A stretch of DNA of 14,996 nucleotides from Rhodothermaceae bacterium (GCA_013003465.1 JABDIZ010000385.1:1-14996), one strand, 5' to 3'; shown: positions 1 through 7,722, counted from the stretch's first letter. The notes: generated by a model from the letters alone, not told the origin. Made by a program: numbers and translations.

Positions 1-272
1 AGTACATCCTCTACGACGAGCCCACGAGTGGCCTCGACCCCGAGACGAGCAACACCATCGACGAGTTGATCCTCCGCCTCGGCCGAACCATTGGCGCGAC
101 GAGCATCGTCATCACACACGACATGCATTCCGTCCTCTCCATCGCCGACCGCGTCGGCTTCATCCACGACGGGCGGATGCACTGGACCGGCACCGTACCA
201 GAACTCCACACCTGCACCGACCCGGACCTGTGCGCCTTCGTGCGGGCCAACGAGTACCAGATCGGCGCCTGA
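1..272 (+). CDS. ABC transporter ATP-binding protein, MlaF-like (3' part only)
   Basis: The window opens inside this gene; the reading frame starts at base 3 and ends with TGA at 270-272. The visible 89 residues hold the end of Walker B and the D-loop (LYDEPTSGLDP), then the switch-histidine region (SIVITHDM), followed by a short C-terminal tail. This is the C-terminal third of an ABC ATPase. The next gene, 24 bp downstream, is an MlaD/MCE protein. ATPase next to MCE protein is the standard order for Mla-type lipid importers that move phospholipids between outer and inner membranes, so the MlaF assignment rests mainly on this neighbour. Walker A and the signature motif lie outside the window and cannot be checked. 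A generic ABC ATPase is the alternative, but unlikely given the context. Confidence 0.9.
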   Translation, partial: YILYDEPTSGLDPETSNTIDELILRLGRTIGATSIVITHDMHSVLSIADRVGFIHDGRMHWTGTVPELHTCTDPDLCAFVRANEYQIGA

Positions 273-296
273 CGCGGCGCCCTGCCCTTCACCTCT

Positions 297-1271
297 ATGA
301 GCAACGAACTCAAGGTCGGCATCGCCGTGCTCGGAGCCGCCATTGCGCTGTTCTTCGGCATCCGCTTTTTGCAGGGGCTCCCCCTGCTCGCGTCCAGCTA
401 CGAGGTCGTGGCTGTGTTCGATGACGCGCAGGGCCTCTTGGCGGGCAGTGGCGTGCGGCTCAGCGGCGTCAATGTCGGCACGGTGCGCCGCGTCGAGTTG
501 GCCGACGGCGGGCGCCACGTCTACGTCACGCTCGCGCTCAACAACGGCACCACCATCCCACGCGGCAGCCGGATCGGGACGGGTGGCTTTGCAGCGCTCG
601 GCGACGTGTCCGTTTCGATAAGCCCCCCGTCGGGCGCCTCGGTCGGGCGCCCCCTCGCCGAGGGCGACACGATTCGCGCGGCAGGCGACGGCGACCTGTT
701 CTCGCTGCTGACCGACCGGGCCGGGCCGCTCGCCGCCCGTACGGACACCCTCCTCATCGCCGCGGTCGGCGCGCTCCAGGGCGTCGAGACGCTCATCAAC
801 GAATCCGGCGACGACTTCGACGCGGCGATGGCGCAGCTTCGTTTCATCACGACGGCCACGACGCAGATGCTCCTCGCCGAGCGCGAGCGCATCGGGACGA
901 TCACGGCCTCGTTTCAGCGGGCGGCCGAGAGCGCGGAGCGGGCGGCCGCCAACGCCGAGTTTCTCACGGCCGACTTTGCGCAGCGCAGCCCCCTACTCGC
1001 CGACTCGCTCACCGCGACCATCGCCGGGCTCAACCGCACCATGGCGCAGATCGAGACGAGCCTGGCAGGCCTCGACGATGTGACGGTCCAGCTCGATTCC
1101 ACGCTCGCGCTCGCCACCTCGCCCGAAAGCTCGCTCGGCCTGCTGCTCAACGACCCCTCGCTCTACTACAACGCCAACGCCGCCGCCGCCTCACTCGAAC
1201 AACTGCTGACCGCCTTCGAGAACGACCCCGAGCGCTTCCTTCGCGAAATGCGCCTCGTGGACATTTTCTGA
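297..1271 (+). CDS. MlaD family (MCE domain) lipid-transport protein
   Basis: The product has 324 residues. An N-terminal membrane anchor spans about residues 8-27 (VGIAVLGAAIALFFGIRFLQ). An MCE/MlaD beta-barrel domain follows at about 34-112, with the family pattern GLLAGSGVRLSGVNVGTV at 46-63. The rest, about 130-320, is long, mostly helical and rich in Ala, Glu and Thr, as in the C-terminal helical part of many MCE proteins. Known MCE proteins form hexameric rings in the periplasm, anchored to the inner membrane, that guide lipids to or from an MlaE/MlaF ABC transporter. The gene lies 24 bp after the MlaF-like ATPase, so both are probably in one operon. There is no clear Shine-Dalgarno before the ATG at 297. 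The product is a little longer than E. coli MlaD (about 180 residues) and closer to the longer Bacteroidota type. Confidence 0.92.
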   Translation: MSNELKVGIAVLGAAIALFFGIRFLQGLPLLASSYEVVAVFDDAQGLLAGSGVRLSGVNVGTVRRVELADGGRHVYVTLALNNGTTIPRGSRIGTGGFAALGDVSVSISPPSGASVGRPLAEGDTIRAAGDGDLFSLLTDRAGPLAARTDTLLIAAVGALQGVETLINESGDDFDAAMAQLRFITTATTQMLLAERERIGTITASFQRAAESAERAAANAEFLTADFAQRSPLLADSLTATIAGLNRTMAQIETSLAGLDDVTVQLDSTLALATSPESSLGLLLNDPSLYYNANAAAASLEQLLTAFENDPERFLREMRLVDIF

Positions 1272-1328
1272 TCCGTATTGCGTAGTACATGCAGAGCGGT
1301 GTCCCTTCGCAACACGCCACACGTCCCC

Positions 1329-1883
1329 ATGCCGACCTACGCCGACGCCCTCGCGCTTTTCCACGAATGGACGGAATCCGACAGCCTCCGACGCCACGCG
1401 TACGCCGTCGAAGCCGCGATGGCCGGCTACGCCGAGCAGTTCGGCGAGGACGAGGTGACGTGGCGCATCACGGGCCTCTTGCACGACATGGACTACGAGC
1501 GGCACCCCTCGCCGGAGGCTCACCCCTTCGTGGGCGTAGCAGACCTAGAGGCGCGCGGCTATTCCGAGGAAATCCGCACGGCGATTCTCGGGCACGCGAC
1601 GTACAGCGGCGTCCCGCGCGAGACGCGGCTGGCGAAAACGCTCTTCGCCGTAGATGAGTTGGCAGGCTTCATCACCGCTGTCGCCTACGTCCGCCCTGAT
1701 GGCCTCGCGGGCATGACGCCGAGGTCGGTCAAGAAGAAACTCAAGGATAAGCGCTTCGCCGCCGCTGTGAGCCGCGAGGATATCCGTCAGGGTGCCGAGG
1801 AGTTGGGGGTGGACCTCGATCAGCACATCGCCACGGTGATTTCGTCGATGGCACGGGAAGCCGAACGCCTTGGCTTTGCGTAG
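1329..1883 (+). CDS. HD domain-containing hydrolase (COG2316-like)
   Basis: I start this gene at the ATG at 1329 (MPTYADALALF, 184 residues), because the TTG 51 bp upstream adds only an unconserved Arg/Ser stretch. The HD metal-site pattern is visible: an early His in RRHAYAVEAAM, then HD in GLLHDMDYERH, a further His in ILGHATYSGVPRE, and Asp in LFAVDELAGFI. The C-terminal half has a basic SVKKKLKDKRFA segment and ends with a helix. This matches small predicted HD-superfamily hydrolases, whose substrate is not established; phosphohydrolase chemistry is inferred from the superfamily. The 57 bp upstream (1272-1328) hold no promoter I can defend, so it may be read through from mlaD or have its own weak promoter. 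Its stop lies 6 bp from the stop of the convergent injection-system operon. I see no functional link to that operon. Confidence 0.88.
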   Translation: MPTYADALALFHEWTESDSLRRHAYAVEAAMAGYAEQFGEDEVTWRITGLLHDMDYERHPSPEAHPFVGVADLEARGYSEEIRTAILGHATYSGVPRETRLAKTLFAVDELAGFITAVAYVRPDGLAGMTPRSVKKKLKDKRFAAAVSREDIRQGAEELGVDLDQHIATVISSMAREAERLGFA

Positions 1884-1889
1884 CCCTGC

Positions 1890-2507
1890 TCAGCGCTGCG
1901 AGGCCTCGCGCCCGAAGCAGTACGCGCACGGGTCGTAGCCATGTTCGCGCCCTGCTTCGAAGCTGCTGAAGTAGAACCGCCGATCCTCCGCGATCTCCGC
2001 AAGCTGGCAGCTGGCCGTTTCGGCCTCCAGGTCGTGCAGTTCCCGCGAAGACGAGTTGCCGAGCCAGCGCGTGACGCGGCTGCCCGGCGCGATGGCGCGC
2101 GGCGTCAGGTCGAGGCGAATCGTGCGCTCCAGCACGGCGTCGGCGCGCTGTTCGAGGCGCGGGTGCACGTAGTAAGCGAGGAGCTCTTCCGTGCCCCCGA
2201 CAGTGGCAAGGAGCCCGCACTCGCGTAGGGTACCCATGGCCTCTTCCTGCCAGAAGGTCACAGCCACCTGGAGCACGGGCGTCGGGGCGTCCGTGGGCTC
2301 GCCCACTTCATCGAGAAAGACGAGCTTCTCCGGCGGGACCGCCCGGCGCGCCACCTCGGCCACGAGTCGGCTCACACTCCGATCCGGCTCTGGCACCTGG
2401 GCATCCCAGGTCGCATCGCCCGCCCCCACCGCAATGGTGAGGGCGGGCGGCTCCACGCGCCCAGCGAGAAGCGCCGCCAGGGTCCGATAGGATGCCGCAG
2501 TTAGCAT
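1890..2507 (-). CDS. Tail-fibre-like eCIS accessory protein with C-terminal His/Cys metal-binding tail
   Basis: Last gene of the injection-system operon, 205 residues, starting 3 bp after the stop of the 785-aa gene. Residues about 22-136 resemble the 172-aa protein encoded at 7204-7722: AVGAGDATWD against VLGRGEAAWD, LVFLDEVGEP against MVYLDAAGNP, and LRECGLLATVGG...RTIRLDL against LREFGLVGELGG...RTIRLEF. The LRExGL...GG...RTIRL pattern recalls N-terminal domains of phage tail-fibre proteins (DUF3751-like); that link is inference. Residues about 147-200 form an added module: WLGNSSSRELHD, then Cys167, FYFSSFEAGREHGYDPC and a final CxxC (C194, C197). His158, Cys167, Cys194 and Cys197 look like one zinc site of the type seen at the ends of secreted nucleases and Ada-like domains (GN..S..H..C..A..GY.PC..C). 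Function is unknown; a fibre- or baseplate-attached recognition part is most likely. Confidence 0.8.
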   Translation of the reverse strand: MLTAASYRTLAALLAGRVEPPALTIAVGAGDATWDAQVPEPDRSVSRLVAEVARRAVPPEKLVFLDEVGEPTDAPTPVLQVAVTFWQEEAMGTLRECGLLATVGGTEELLAYYVHPRLEQRADAVLERTIRLDLTPRAIAPGSRVTRWLGNSSSRELHDLEAETASCQLAEIAEDRRFYFSSFEAGREHGYDPCAYCFGREASQR

Positions 2508-2510
2508 AGC

Positions 2511-4868
2511 TCAGCGCCGCCGCTGCGGCGTCCCATCCGGGCTGTCGAGGTGCCGGTTGTAGACGGTGTAGTGGGAGAACCCGAGGGGGTGGCGGGTTTC
2601 GGCGACCACCTGCCCGCGGTCGTTTGTCTCCGTCGTCACGTAGTAGGTGTACAGGTTGAGCGACGTGAGTGCTTCCCAGAGCGGGAGCACGAAGGGCACG
2701 CTGAAGGTGCCGTCCCCGCGGAGACGGGTGGCCGTCGGCACGAGCGGCGGCGGGCGGTCCACGAGGTAGAGGTCGAGCGCCCCGGTGATCTGGCCGAATT
2801 GCTGCGGCGTGGCATTGACCGCGAGCGAAAGCGTCGAGGCGTTCGAGGGCACCAACAGCGCCGTCTCGCGCCCGACGACGAAGCTCGTCTCGAACCCATC
2901 GAACGAGCCGATGAGGGCACCCGCGTACATCTCGGGCGTGTAGTAGCCATCGGTCAGGAGGTAGCGCCCGTCGGCTTGCTCATCGGCGATGCCCGCCGCC
3001 GAGGCCGGCGGCAGCGACCCGTTCGGGCCATCGAGGTCCACCTGGCCCGTTGCGACGACGGCGAGGACACGCCCCGACTCGACCGGCAAGTCAATGCGGC
3101 CCGGCTGATTGTCGCCACTCTGCGGATTGAGCTGCATCTGGCGAGGCTCATAGGGTAGCGCCATGCCTTCGAAATTGAGTTCGAGTGGCACCGGCTCGCC
3201 GACGGTGATGGGCATGGTGTACCAGCCCGGCTCGCCCTGGATCGGGCGAATGCCGAGTTCGCGCGCGTTGGCGAACTCCCAGCGCTGCGTGAGCCCGGGG
3301 ATGCCGGGAATGTCCGGGAGCGTGCGGCAGGCCGTCAGGCCCGCCCCGAATGCCAGCCCGATCAGGCTCCACGCAAGACCGCGACGGAGCCGCCCGGCCT
3401 GCAAGGCCCACGCTGCCGTCAGGGCGGCGAGCACGCTCAGCAGCAAGGCCACCCAGCCGCCGCCAGAGCCCGGCCACCGGAAGACCGGCCCCGCCGAGCC
3501 GCGCCCGCTCCGGTCCAGCAGCGACCGCTCGTTGCTCGTGTGGGCCTGGAGCAAGATCTCCGTTTGTTCCCCGTCTCGCAGACCCGGAATCCGATCCGCC
3601 ATGAGATAAGCCATCTGCCCGTATTCAGAAGTCTGGAAGTAGTTGTAGTTGACGTTCAGGCTGTTGTTCGTCTCGTCGTCATCGCGCTGAAACTCCTCCA
3701 GCGTCATCGTCGCGCAGACGAAGTTGATCTCGGCAAAGTCGCCCCAGTTGGCGGGCGGGCTACCGAAGTTGTACGTGAAGGTCACATCCTCGGCGGCGTT
3801 GATGGTCGTTGCCGCGACAGGCAGCTCTTTGATCCACTCATATTCCGAACCGGTCGTGATATTGCCGTACGGCTTGAGCGCCAGCCGCACGGTGCCCTCG
3901 TTCGGCTGCTCACCTGCGGCACCTGCCGGTCCTTCGTACTGGAAGGTGACCATGAAGTCGTTGGAGACGCCTTCGTTAATCCGGTGATCGCCGGAGGCAG
4001 CGGGCTGCCCGTTGATGCGCCATGCATTCGGGGCGGAGAAGTTGACGTCGAAGCAGACATCGGTGATGGAGGCATTGGCGAGTTCGCCCGCATCGAGCGT
4101 GATGAAGTTGGGGTTGGTAGCCCCGATGGACGGCGTCGTGGTGACGGCGTCCGGCCACCGCAGCACGGTTCCGACCTGCGGCGCTTGCTGGTTCCCATCG
4201 TCGGCGAAGAGGAAGGCGCCGACACCGAAGGATGCCGAGGCAGGATCGGCAACGATGTCGAGGTCGAAGCTGCCCGTCACCGGCATCTGGAGTTCCAGAT
4301 TCCAGACCTGATCCTCGGGGTCGTCGCTCGTCTGGTAGTCGTAGGCGATGCGCGCTGTGACCTGCCCGCCGCCTGCATTGTCGAGCACCCAACTCGTCCC
4401 GTCGTGGACGTAGAGTTCGATCATGCCCGTGTTCACGTTGCACTGCTTGCCGCTAGAGATCGAGCTAGCACTGACTTCGATGCGGAGCACGAAGTCTCCG
4501 CTGTCGAACGCGTTGCTGTTGTCCGCGTCGAAGTACAAAAGGATGTAGTCCTGATCAGAGAGGTCTTCATCACCCTGTACGGCCAGCCCTACGTAGAGGC
4601 TGCTGGCCCGGTAGGCGAGATAAAGGCTCGCCGCCGGAAGGCTGTCATCGGGCTGGAAGGCACCGGGCGACACGCCTCCCCATACCGCATCTACCGCGCA
4701 CCCACCGCTGGCGAGGCCAGGGGCCACTACGCCGTCCACTGGCGGAGCGGCGGAGGGTTCTTTGATGCATACGTTCTGAGCCTGCGCACTCCCGAGCAGG
4801 ACGCTCAGCAGCGCCAGGATGATGAACCTGCCGTGCGCCCACCGGGCGCGGGATGGATGCCGTTTCAT
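2511..4868 (-). CDS. Exported membrane-spanning protein with CBM9-like, CARDB-like and LecA-like domains
   Basis: I use the ATG at 4868 (785 residues). The longer frame adds 98 residues of antisense-like Arg/Ser/Pro sequence, while this start gives a clean signal peptide (n-region MKRHPSRARW, hydrophobic FIILALLSVLLGS, cleavage near SAQA-QN at 30/31). Residues about 42-222 look like a CBM9/DOMON-type beta-sandwich (VDGVV...AVWGG...SLYVGLAVQ, acidic loop FDADNSNAFDSGDF). Residues about 265-410 end with DDDETNNSLNVN, typical of CARDB/Ig-like domains. Two hydrophobic segments, 472-489 and 497-513, are joined by the basic loop QAGRLRRG. Residues about 598-703 resemble the PA-I galactose lectin (LecA) fold (SGRVLAVVATGQVDL...GALIGSF...STLSLAVNAT). 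Both large domains are predicted outside the cytoplasm. Such a protein inside a baseplate operon could anchor the particle to the membrane or bind glycans. That role is inference. A 58-bp gap separates it from the gene before it. Confidence 0.82.
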   Translation of the reverse strand: MKRHPSRARWAHGRFIILALLSVLLGSAQAQNVCIKEPSAAPPVDGVVAPGLASGGCAVDAVWGGVSPGAFQPDDSLPAASLYLAYRASSLYVGLAVQGDEDLSDQDYILLYFDADNSNAFDSGDFVLRIEVSASSISSGKQCNVNTGMIELYVHDGTSWVLDNAGGGQVTARIAYDYQTSDDPEDQVWNLELQMPVTGSFDLDIVADPASASFGVGAFLFADDGNQQAPQVGTVLRWPDAVTTTPSIGATNPNFITLDAGELANASITDVCFDVNFSAPNAWRINGQPAASGDHRINEGVSNDFMVTFQYEGPAGAAGEQPNEGTVRLALKPYGNITTGSEYEWIKELPVAATTINAAEDVTFTYNFGSPPANWGDFAEINFVCATMTLEEFQRDDDETNNSLNVNYNYFQTSEYGQMAYLMADRIPGLRDGEQTEILLQAHTSNERSLLDRSGRGSAGPVFRWPGSGGGWVALLLSVLAALTAAWALQAGRLRRGLAWSLIGLAFGAGLTACRTLPDIPGIPGLTQRWEFANARELGIRPIQGEPGWYTMPITVGEPVPLELNFEGMALPYEPRQMQLNPQSGDNQPGRIDLPVESGRVLAVVATGQVDLDGPNGSLPPASAAGIADEQADGRYLLTDGYYTPEMYAGALIGSFDGFETSFVVGRETALLVPSNASTLSLAVNATPQQFGQITGALDLYLVDRPPPLVPTATRLRGDGTFSVPFVLPLWEALTSLNLYTYYVTTETNDRGQVVAETRHPLGFSHYTVYNRHLDSPDGTPQRRR
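3327..3404 (-). other. Internal lipoprotein-signal-like segment (possible alternative TTG start)
   Basis: Within the 785-aa gene, residues 489-514 read LQAGRLRRGLAW, then a hydrophobic core, then LTAC at 511-514. This matches a lipoprotein signal peptide: basic n-region, about 13 hydrophobic residues and a lipobox ending in Cys514. Codon 489 is TTG (4th base block ending at 3404), which could act as a start. The open frame is continuous, so the simplest reading is a second transmembrane helix. A fused or internally started lipoprotein of about 297 residues is the alternative. Confidence 0.4.
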
Positions 4869-4926
4869 GAGTCTTTGGGTTGATCGAGAGAGAGCAAAGC
4901 GGGCGTAGTCTTCCGGCAAAGGAGCC

Positions 4927-7191
4927 TCAGACCGAGGTGAGCGTGATCTGCGCCTCGGCCAGCAGCGCGTTGGTCGCCGAATCCTCTGCCTGGAACACGA
5001 ACACGAGGTCGTTGCCCGGTGCGGCTGGGGCCGTGAACATGAAACCGAACTCGCGCGACCCGTTCGCGGGGACCGTCTGGTTGGTGACCGGGAAACCACC
5101 TGTGACGAACGACCAGGGGGCCGCCGCCCCGGAGTTGGGCGGCTGGAAGGAGAGGTCCACATCCTGCGCCGTGATGGTGTTGTTGAACAACTCGAAGGTG
5201 ACGATGGCCGCTCCGCTGACGGGCACCTGAAACACCCCGTTCACCGTTGGCACATCGGCGACGAAGCTGAACGAGAAGTCTTCCTCGGACGGCGGCGGCG
5301 GGTCGCCGATGCGGAGTGTCCGCTGGGGTGTCAAGTGCGAGAGGCCTCCGCTGTTGCGCCGCGCGAAGACACGCACGCTCACCGGCGTCTCGGCAGCCGC
5401 TACGTTCGGCGGGCGGACGCTCAGGCGGAAGCGCACCGTATCCGCGCCCGGCCCCATCCGAAGCGCCAGCGGCTGCGTACCATCCTCATTGAGGAGCGTC
5501 GTCTGCCACGCAGCATCGATGAACACCTCCACGTCAATATCGTCGTCGGGGGTGACGCTGCCGTCGATCTCGAACTCCAGGACGAAGGGCACATTCTGCT
5601 GGATGACCGGCGTCGCCGAGCCGAGGTAGGTCACCGACAGCCCGCCCGTCGGTCGCCCGATTTCATCGCCCCACTCGTCGTTGACCTGCTCCTGCGAGCG
5701 CACGGCCTCGGTGAGGTTGCGCACGGCAAGCGCGTCTTCGATGGTGGTAAAGCCAGCTGGTGCCGGACCCGTCAGAAACGTCTCGATGCGATCGACCATG
5801 ACCTCGAACGCCGTCTCGTAGACAGCGCCGCCGGGCTTGATGACGGGGAAGAGCGCGTCGCGCCAGACGGTCACGAAGCGCGTCTCCGCATCGAGCAGTT
5901 GCGCGAAGAGGTCGAAGGCCGCGCGCGTGCCGAGGGTCTCGGCATGGAGCAGCGCCAGTCCATGCTCCGCCACCGACGCGATGGCGCTCAGCGCATCGAT
6001 TCCTGCCACCTCGCCCGCCACGTAGGCATCGCCTGGATCGACGAACTGGCTGGTCAGGAAGGTGATGAAGTCGCGGACGTTGTCGCGAGTCTGCGTGAGC
6101 AGGGCCATCAGGTCATCGGAGCCGACGAGTACAGCCCCGTCGCTGCCCCGGTAGGCCACGGCCCGGCGGACGGAGGCTTCAGTGTCGCGCAGGTCCGTGA
6201 TCATGTCCTCCGCGATAGCCGGGTTAGCGGTGCGGTCGATCCACGCCAGCGGGTAGTACGTGTGGCCCGGTGGACGGGCGGCCTGCGCCGCGGCGAAGTT
6301 CAGGTCCTCGATCACGCGGACGGCCCACTCGCGCCGAAGCCGGTTGGCCGTCTCCAACCCGATGCGCGGATCCACGAGCAGGTCATCCTCCTCGAACCGC
6401 ACTTCGCGGAGCCACACGTCGAGGTAGACGGTGAGGCGGGTAGGGGCAATCGGGGTGACCAGCGCCTCTACGGCATCGACGGCCCAGTCTGCGGCGAGGA
6501 CCGCGTTCTCGTAGAGCGGCTGCTCGGAATACTTGAGGTCGCGGTCGTTGTGCGTGAGTTGCCCGCCCACGAGGATGCACCCGGCGTGGAACGGATCGGT
6601 GCGGCCGCGAATCAGGAAGTCGTTGCCCGTCCCGGCAGAGGCCGTCGCGCGGTTGAGCCCGGCGTTGAGTGCCGTCACCACCTCTGCTGCCGTCGCCGCT
6701 CCGATAGCCGCGAAATCGCCCGCGGCGAAGGTAATGGTCTCCGGCGCCCCGCCGTCGGCAATGACGGTCAGCGTCTGCCCGGCTGCCAGCGCGAATGGCT
6801 CGGCGCGATCGCTCGTGAGGCGGGCCGGAGAGGAGCCTTCACGCGTCGCCTCGGCGTTGCCCGCCGCGAAGCCGAGGGCATCGGCTGCCGTAGAGACTCC
6901 GAGGTCCACGGCTACGGTAGAGAACCCGCTCCCTGGAGTATCGGCGGTAAGCACAACCGTCCCGACGCCATCGCCTGCGAGCGAGAGGATGCGAAAGCCG
7001 TCGCTTCCAGTGGGCACACCGTCGCCCGTGATCCAGGCGCTGGCCGCAGCCAGTTCATGCCGATGGAGGTCGTCGAGTTCGTTCCAATTGGCATCCAGCA
7101 CGGGGACGCCTTGCAACAGCCGCACGCCGACGTAGTGCTTGGCGACGGCGTCGGTCAGGCGGGCAAAAGGATCGCGGGAATAGTCACCCAT
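4927..7191 (-). CDS. DUF6519-like phage tail/eCIS protein with C-terminal Ig-like domains
   Basis: The product has 754 residues. The N-terminus (MGDYSRDPF, then KHYVGVRLLQGVPVLDANWN) matches the start of DUF6519/DUF4815-type proteins of phage tails and contractile injection loci, usually read as KHY..V..QQGRV.LDADWNE. A second family hallmark, TVYLDVWLREVRFEEDD with ETANRLRREWAVRV, is at about 254-293. Residues about 130-195 form a beta-rich module of the kind common in tail proteins (GQTLTVIADGG...ATAAEVVTALN). Residues about 350-500 are helical. Two Ig-like beta-sandwich domains follow: about 517-628, and 638-754 after the PPPPSEED linker. No signal peptide is present, as expected for a protein assembled into a cytoplasmic tail particle. 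It probably sits at the baseplate periphery or acts as a fibre; the domain's biochemical role is not established. It starts 12 bp after the 172-aa gene. Confidence 0.85.
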   Translation of the reverse strand: MGDYSRDPFARLTDAVAKHYVGVRLLQGVPVLDANWNELDDLHRHELAAASAWITGDGVPTGSDGFRILSLAGDGVGTVVLTADTPGSGFSTVAVDLGVSTAADALGFAAGNAEATREGSSPARLTSDRAEPFALAAGQTLTVIADGGAPETITFAAGDFAAIGAATAAEVVTALNAGLNRATASAGTGNDFLIRGRTDPFHAGCILVGGQLTHNDRDLKYSEQPLYENAVLAADWAVDAVEALVTPIAPTRLTVYLDVWLREVRFEEDDLLVDPRIGLETANRLRREWAVRVIEDLNFAAAQAARPPGHTYYPLAWIDRTANPAIAEDMITDLRDTEASVRRAVAYRGSDGAVLVGSDDLMALLTQTRDNVRDFITFLTSQFVDPGDAYVAGEVAGIDALSAIASVAEHGLALLHAETLGTRAAFDLFAQLLDAETRFVTVWRDALFPVIKPGGAVYETAFEVMVDRIETFLTGPAPAGFTTIEDALAVRNLTEAVRSQEQVNDEWGDEIGRPTGGLSVTYLGSATPVIQQNVPFVLEFEIDGSVTPDDDIDVEVFIDAAWQTTLLNEDGTQPLALRMGPGADTVRFRLSVRPPNVAAAETPVSVRVFARRNSGGLSHLTPQRTLRIGDPPPPSEEDFSFSFVADVPTVNGVFQVPVSGAAIVTFELFNNTITAQDVDLSFQPPNSGAAAPWSFVTGGFPVTNQTVPANGSREFGFMFTAPAAPGNDLVFVFQAEDSATNALLAEAQITLTSV

Positions 7192-7203
7192 GATGGCTAA
7201 CGC

Positions 7204-7722
7204 TTAGAATTCGAGCCGAATGGTGCGGACGAGGGTGTCATTCGGTCCCTTGTGGAGCACCGGATGCCGAACGAGGTCAATCAAGGCTGCCGCGCCGCCC
7301 AGCTCGCCGACGAGTCCGAACTCGCGGAGTGGAAAGGTGCCCTCTGGGTCGGGCGGCGGTATCCCCGGCCCGAGGTCTACGGTGATTTCGATGCGCGCCG
7401 TCGGGTCGACCGACGGGTTGCCTGCCGCATCGAGGTAGACCATGGCCACGGGTGGAATCGCGACCTCCACCGGTGCTGGGTCGGTCAGCGCGAGCGCCTC
7501 CGGCTCCGGCGGTGGTGGTGGAACCTGATCCCAGGCCGCCTCACCTCGTCCCAGCACAATCCGCTGAATACCGAGCGGGCCATCGCCTTTCATAAAGGCT
7601 GCCAGTAGCGCGCGGCAGCGATCCACGACGAGGTTTGGGCGCCATCCGGCGTCCCCCATCGGCTGCCCCGGTCGGAGGAGTCGGTCGTGATAGATGCCTT
7701 TGGGAGTCCAGCGATGGGTCAT
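7204..7722 (-). CDS. Tail-fibre-like eCIS protein, paralogue of the 205-aa protein
   Basis: The product has 172 residues. After a short N-terminal region (about 1-48, MTHRWTPKGIYHDRLL) comes IQRIVLGRGEAAWDQ, a PPPPPEPEA linker at 68-76, the strand MVYLDAAGNPSVDPTARIEI, and a C-terminal LREFGLVGELGG...TLVRTIRLEF. Residues about 51-172 align by eye with residues 22-136 of the product of 1890-2507, so the two are paralogues within one operon. This copy lacks the His/Cys tail. The end pattern (acidic LRE, GL, GG, hydrophobic strand, Lys, TIRL) resembles N-terminal attachment domains of phage tail fibres; this is inference. It lies 12 bp after the gpI-like gene, the place where tail-fibre genes usually follow gpI in P2-like loci, which supports a fibre or fibre-adaptor role. 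Confidence 0.72.
   Translation of the reverse strand: MTHRWTPKGIYHDRLLRPGQPMGDAGWRPNLVVDRCRALLAAFMKGDGPLGIQRIVLGRGEAAWDQVPPPPPEPEALALTDPAPVEVAIPPVAMVYLDAAGNPSVDPTARIEITVDLGPGIPPPDPEGTFPLREFGLVGELGGAAALIDLVRHPVLHKGPNDTLVRTIRLEF

Noticed and set aside
1278..1328. TTG start for the HD hydrolase
   Set aside because: Adds 17 unconserved residues; the ATG at 1329 gives the usual N-terminus.
1898..1909. Perfect 12-bp palindrome GCGAGGCCTCGC near the convergent stops
   Set aside because: It has no loop, no T-tract and lies inside the end of a coding region, so it is not a credible terminator; it may be chance in GC-rich DNA.
3540..4883. Plus-strand open frame (447 codons) opposite the exported lectin-like gene
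   Set aside because: Composition is typical of an antisense shadow; the minus-strand gene has signal peptide, domains and membrane segments.
4869..4926. Possible internal promoter in the largest operon gap, with TTTG elements on the minus strand
   Set aside because: Spacing does not fit the Bacteroidota -33 TTTG / -7 TAnnTTTG pattern; nothing else supports a promoter.
4869..5162. N-terminal 98-residue extension of the 785-aa protein
   Set aside because: It overlaps the end of the DUF6519-like gene, is Arg/Ser/Pro-rich, and would bury the signal peptide that starts at the ATG at 4868.
5335..7200. Long plus-strand open frame (621 codons) opposite the DUF6519-like gene
   Set aside because: Arg/His/Gly-rich composition without any recognisable domain, fully antisense to a gene with clear family motifs; an effect of high GC.
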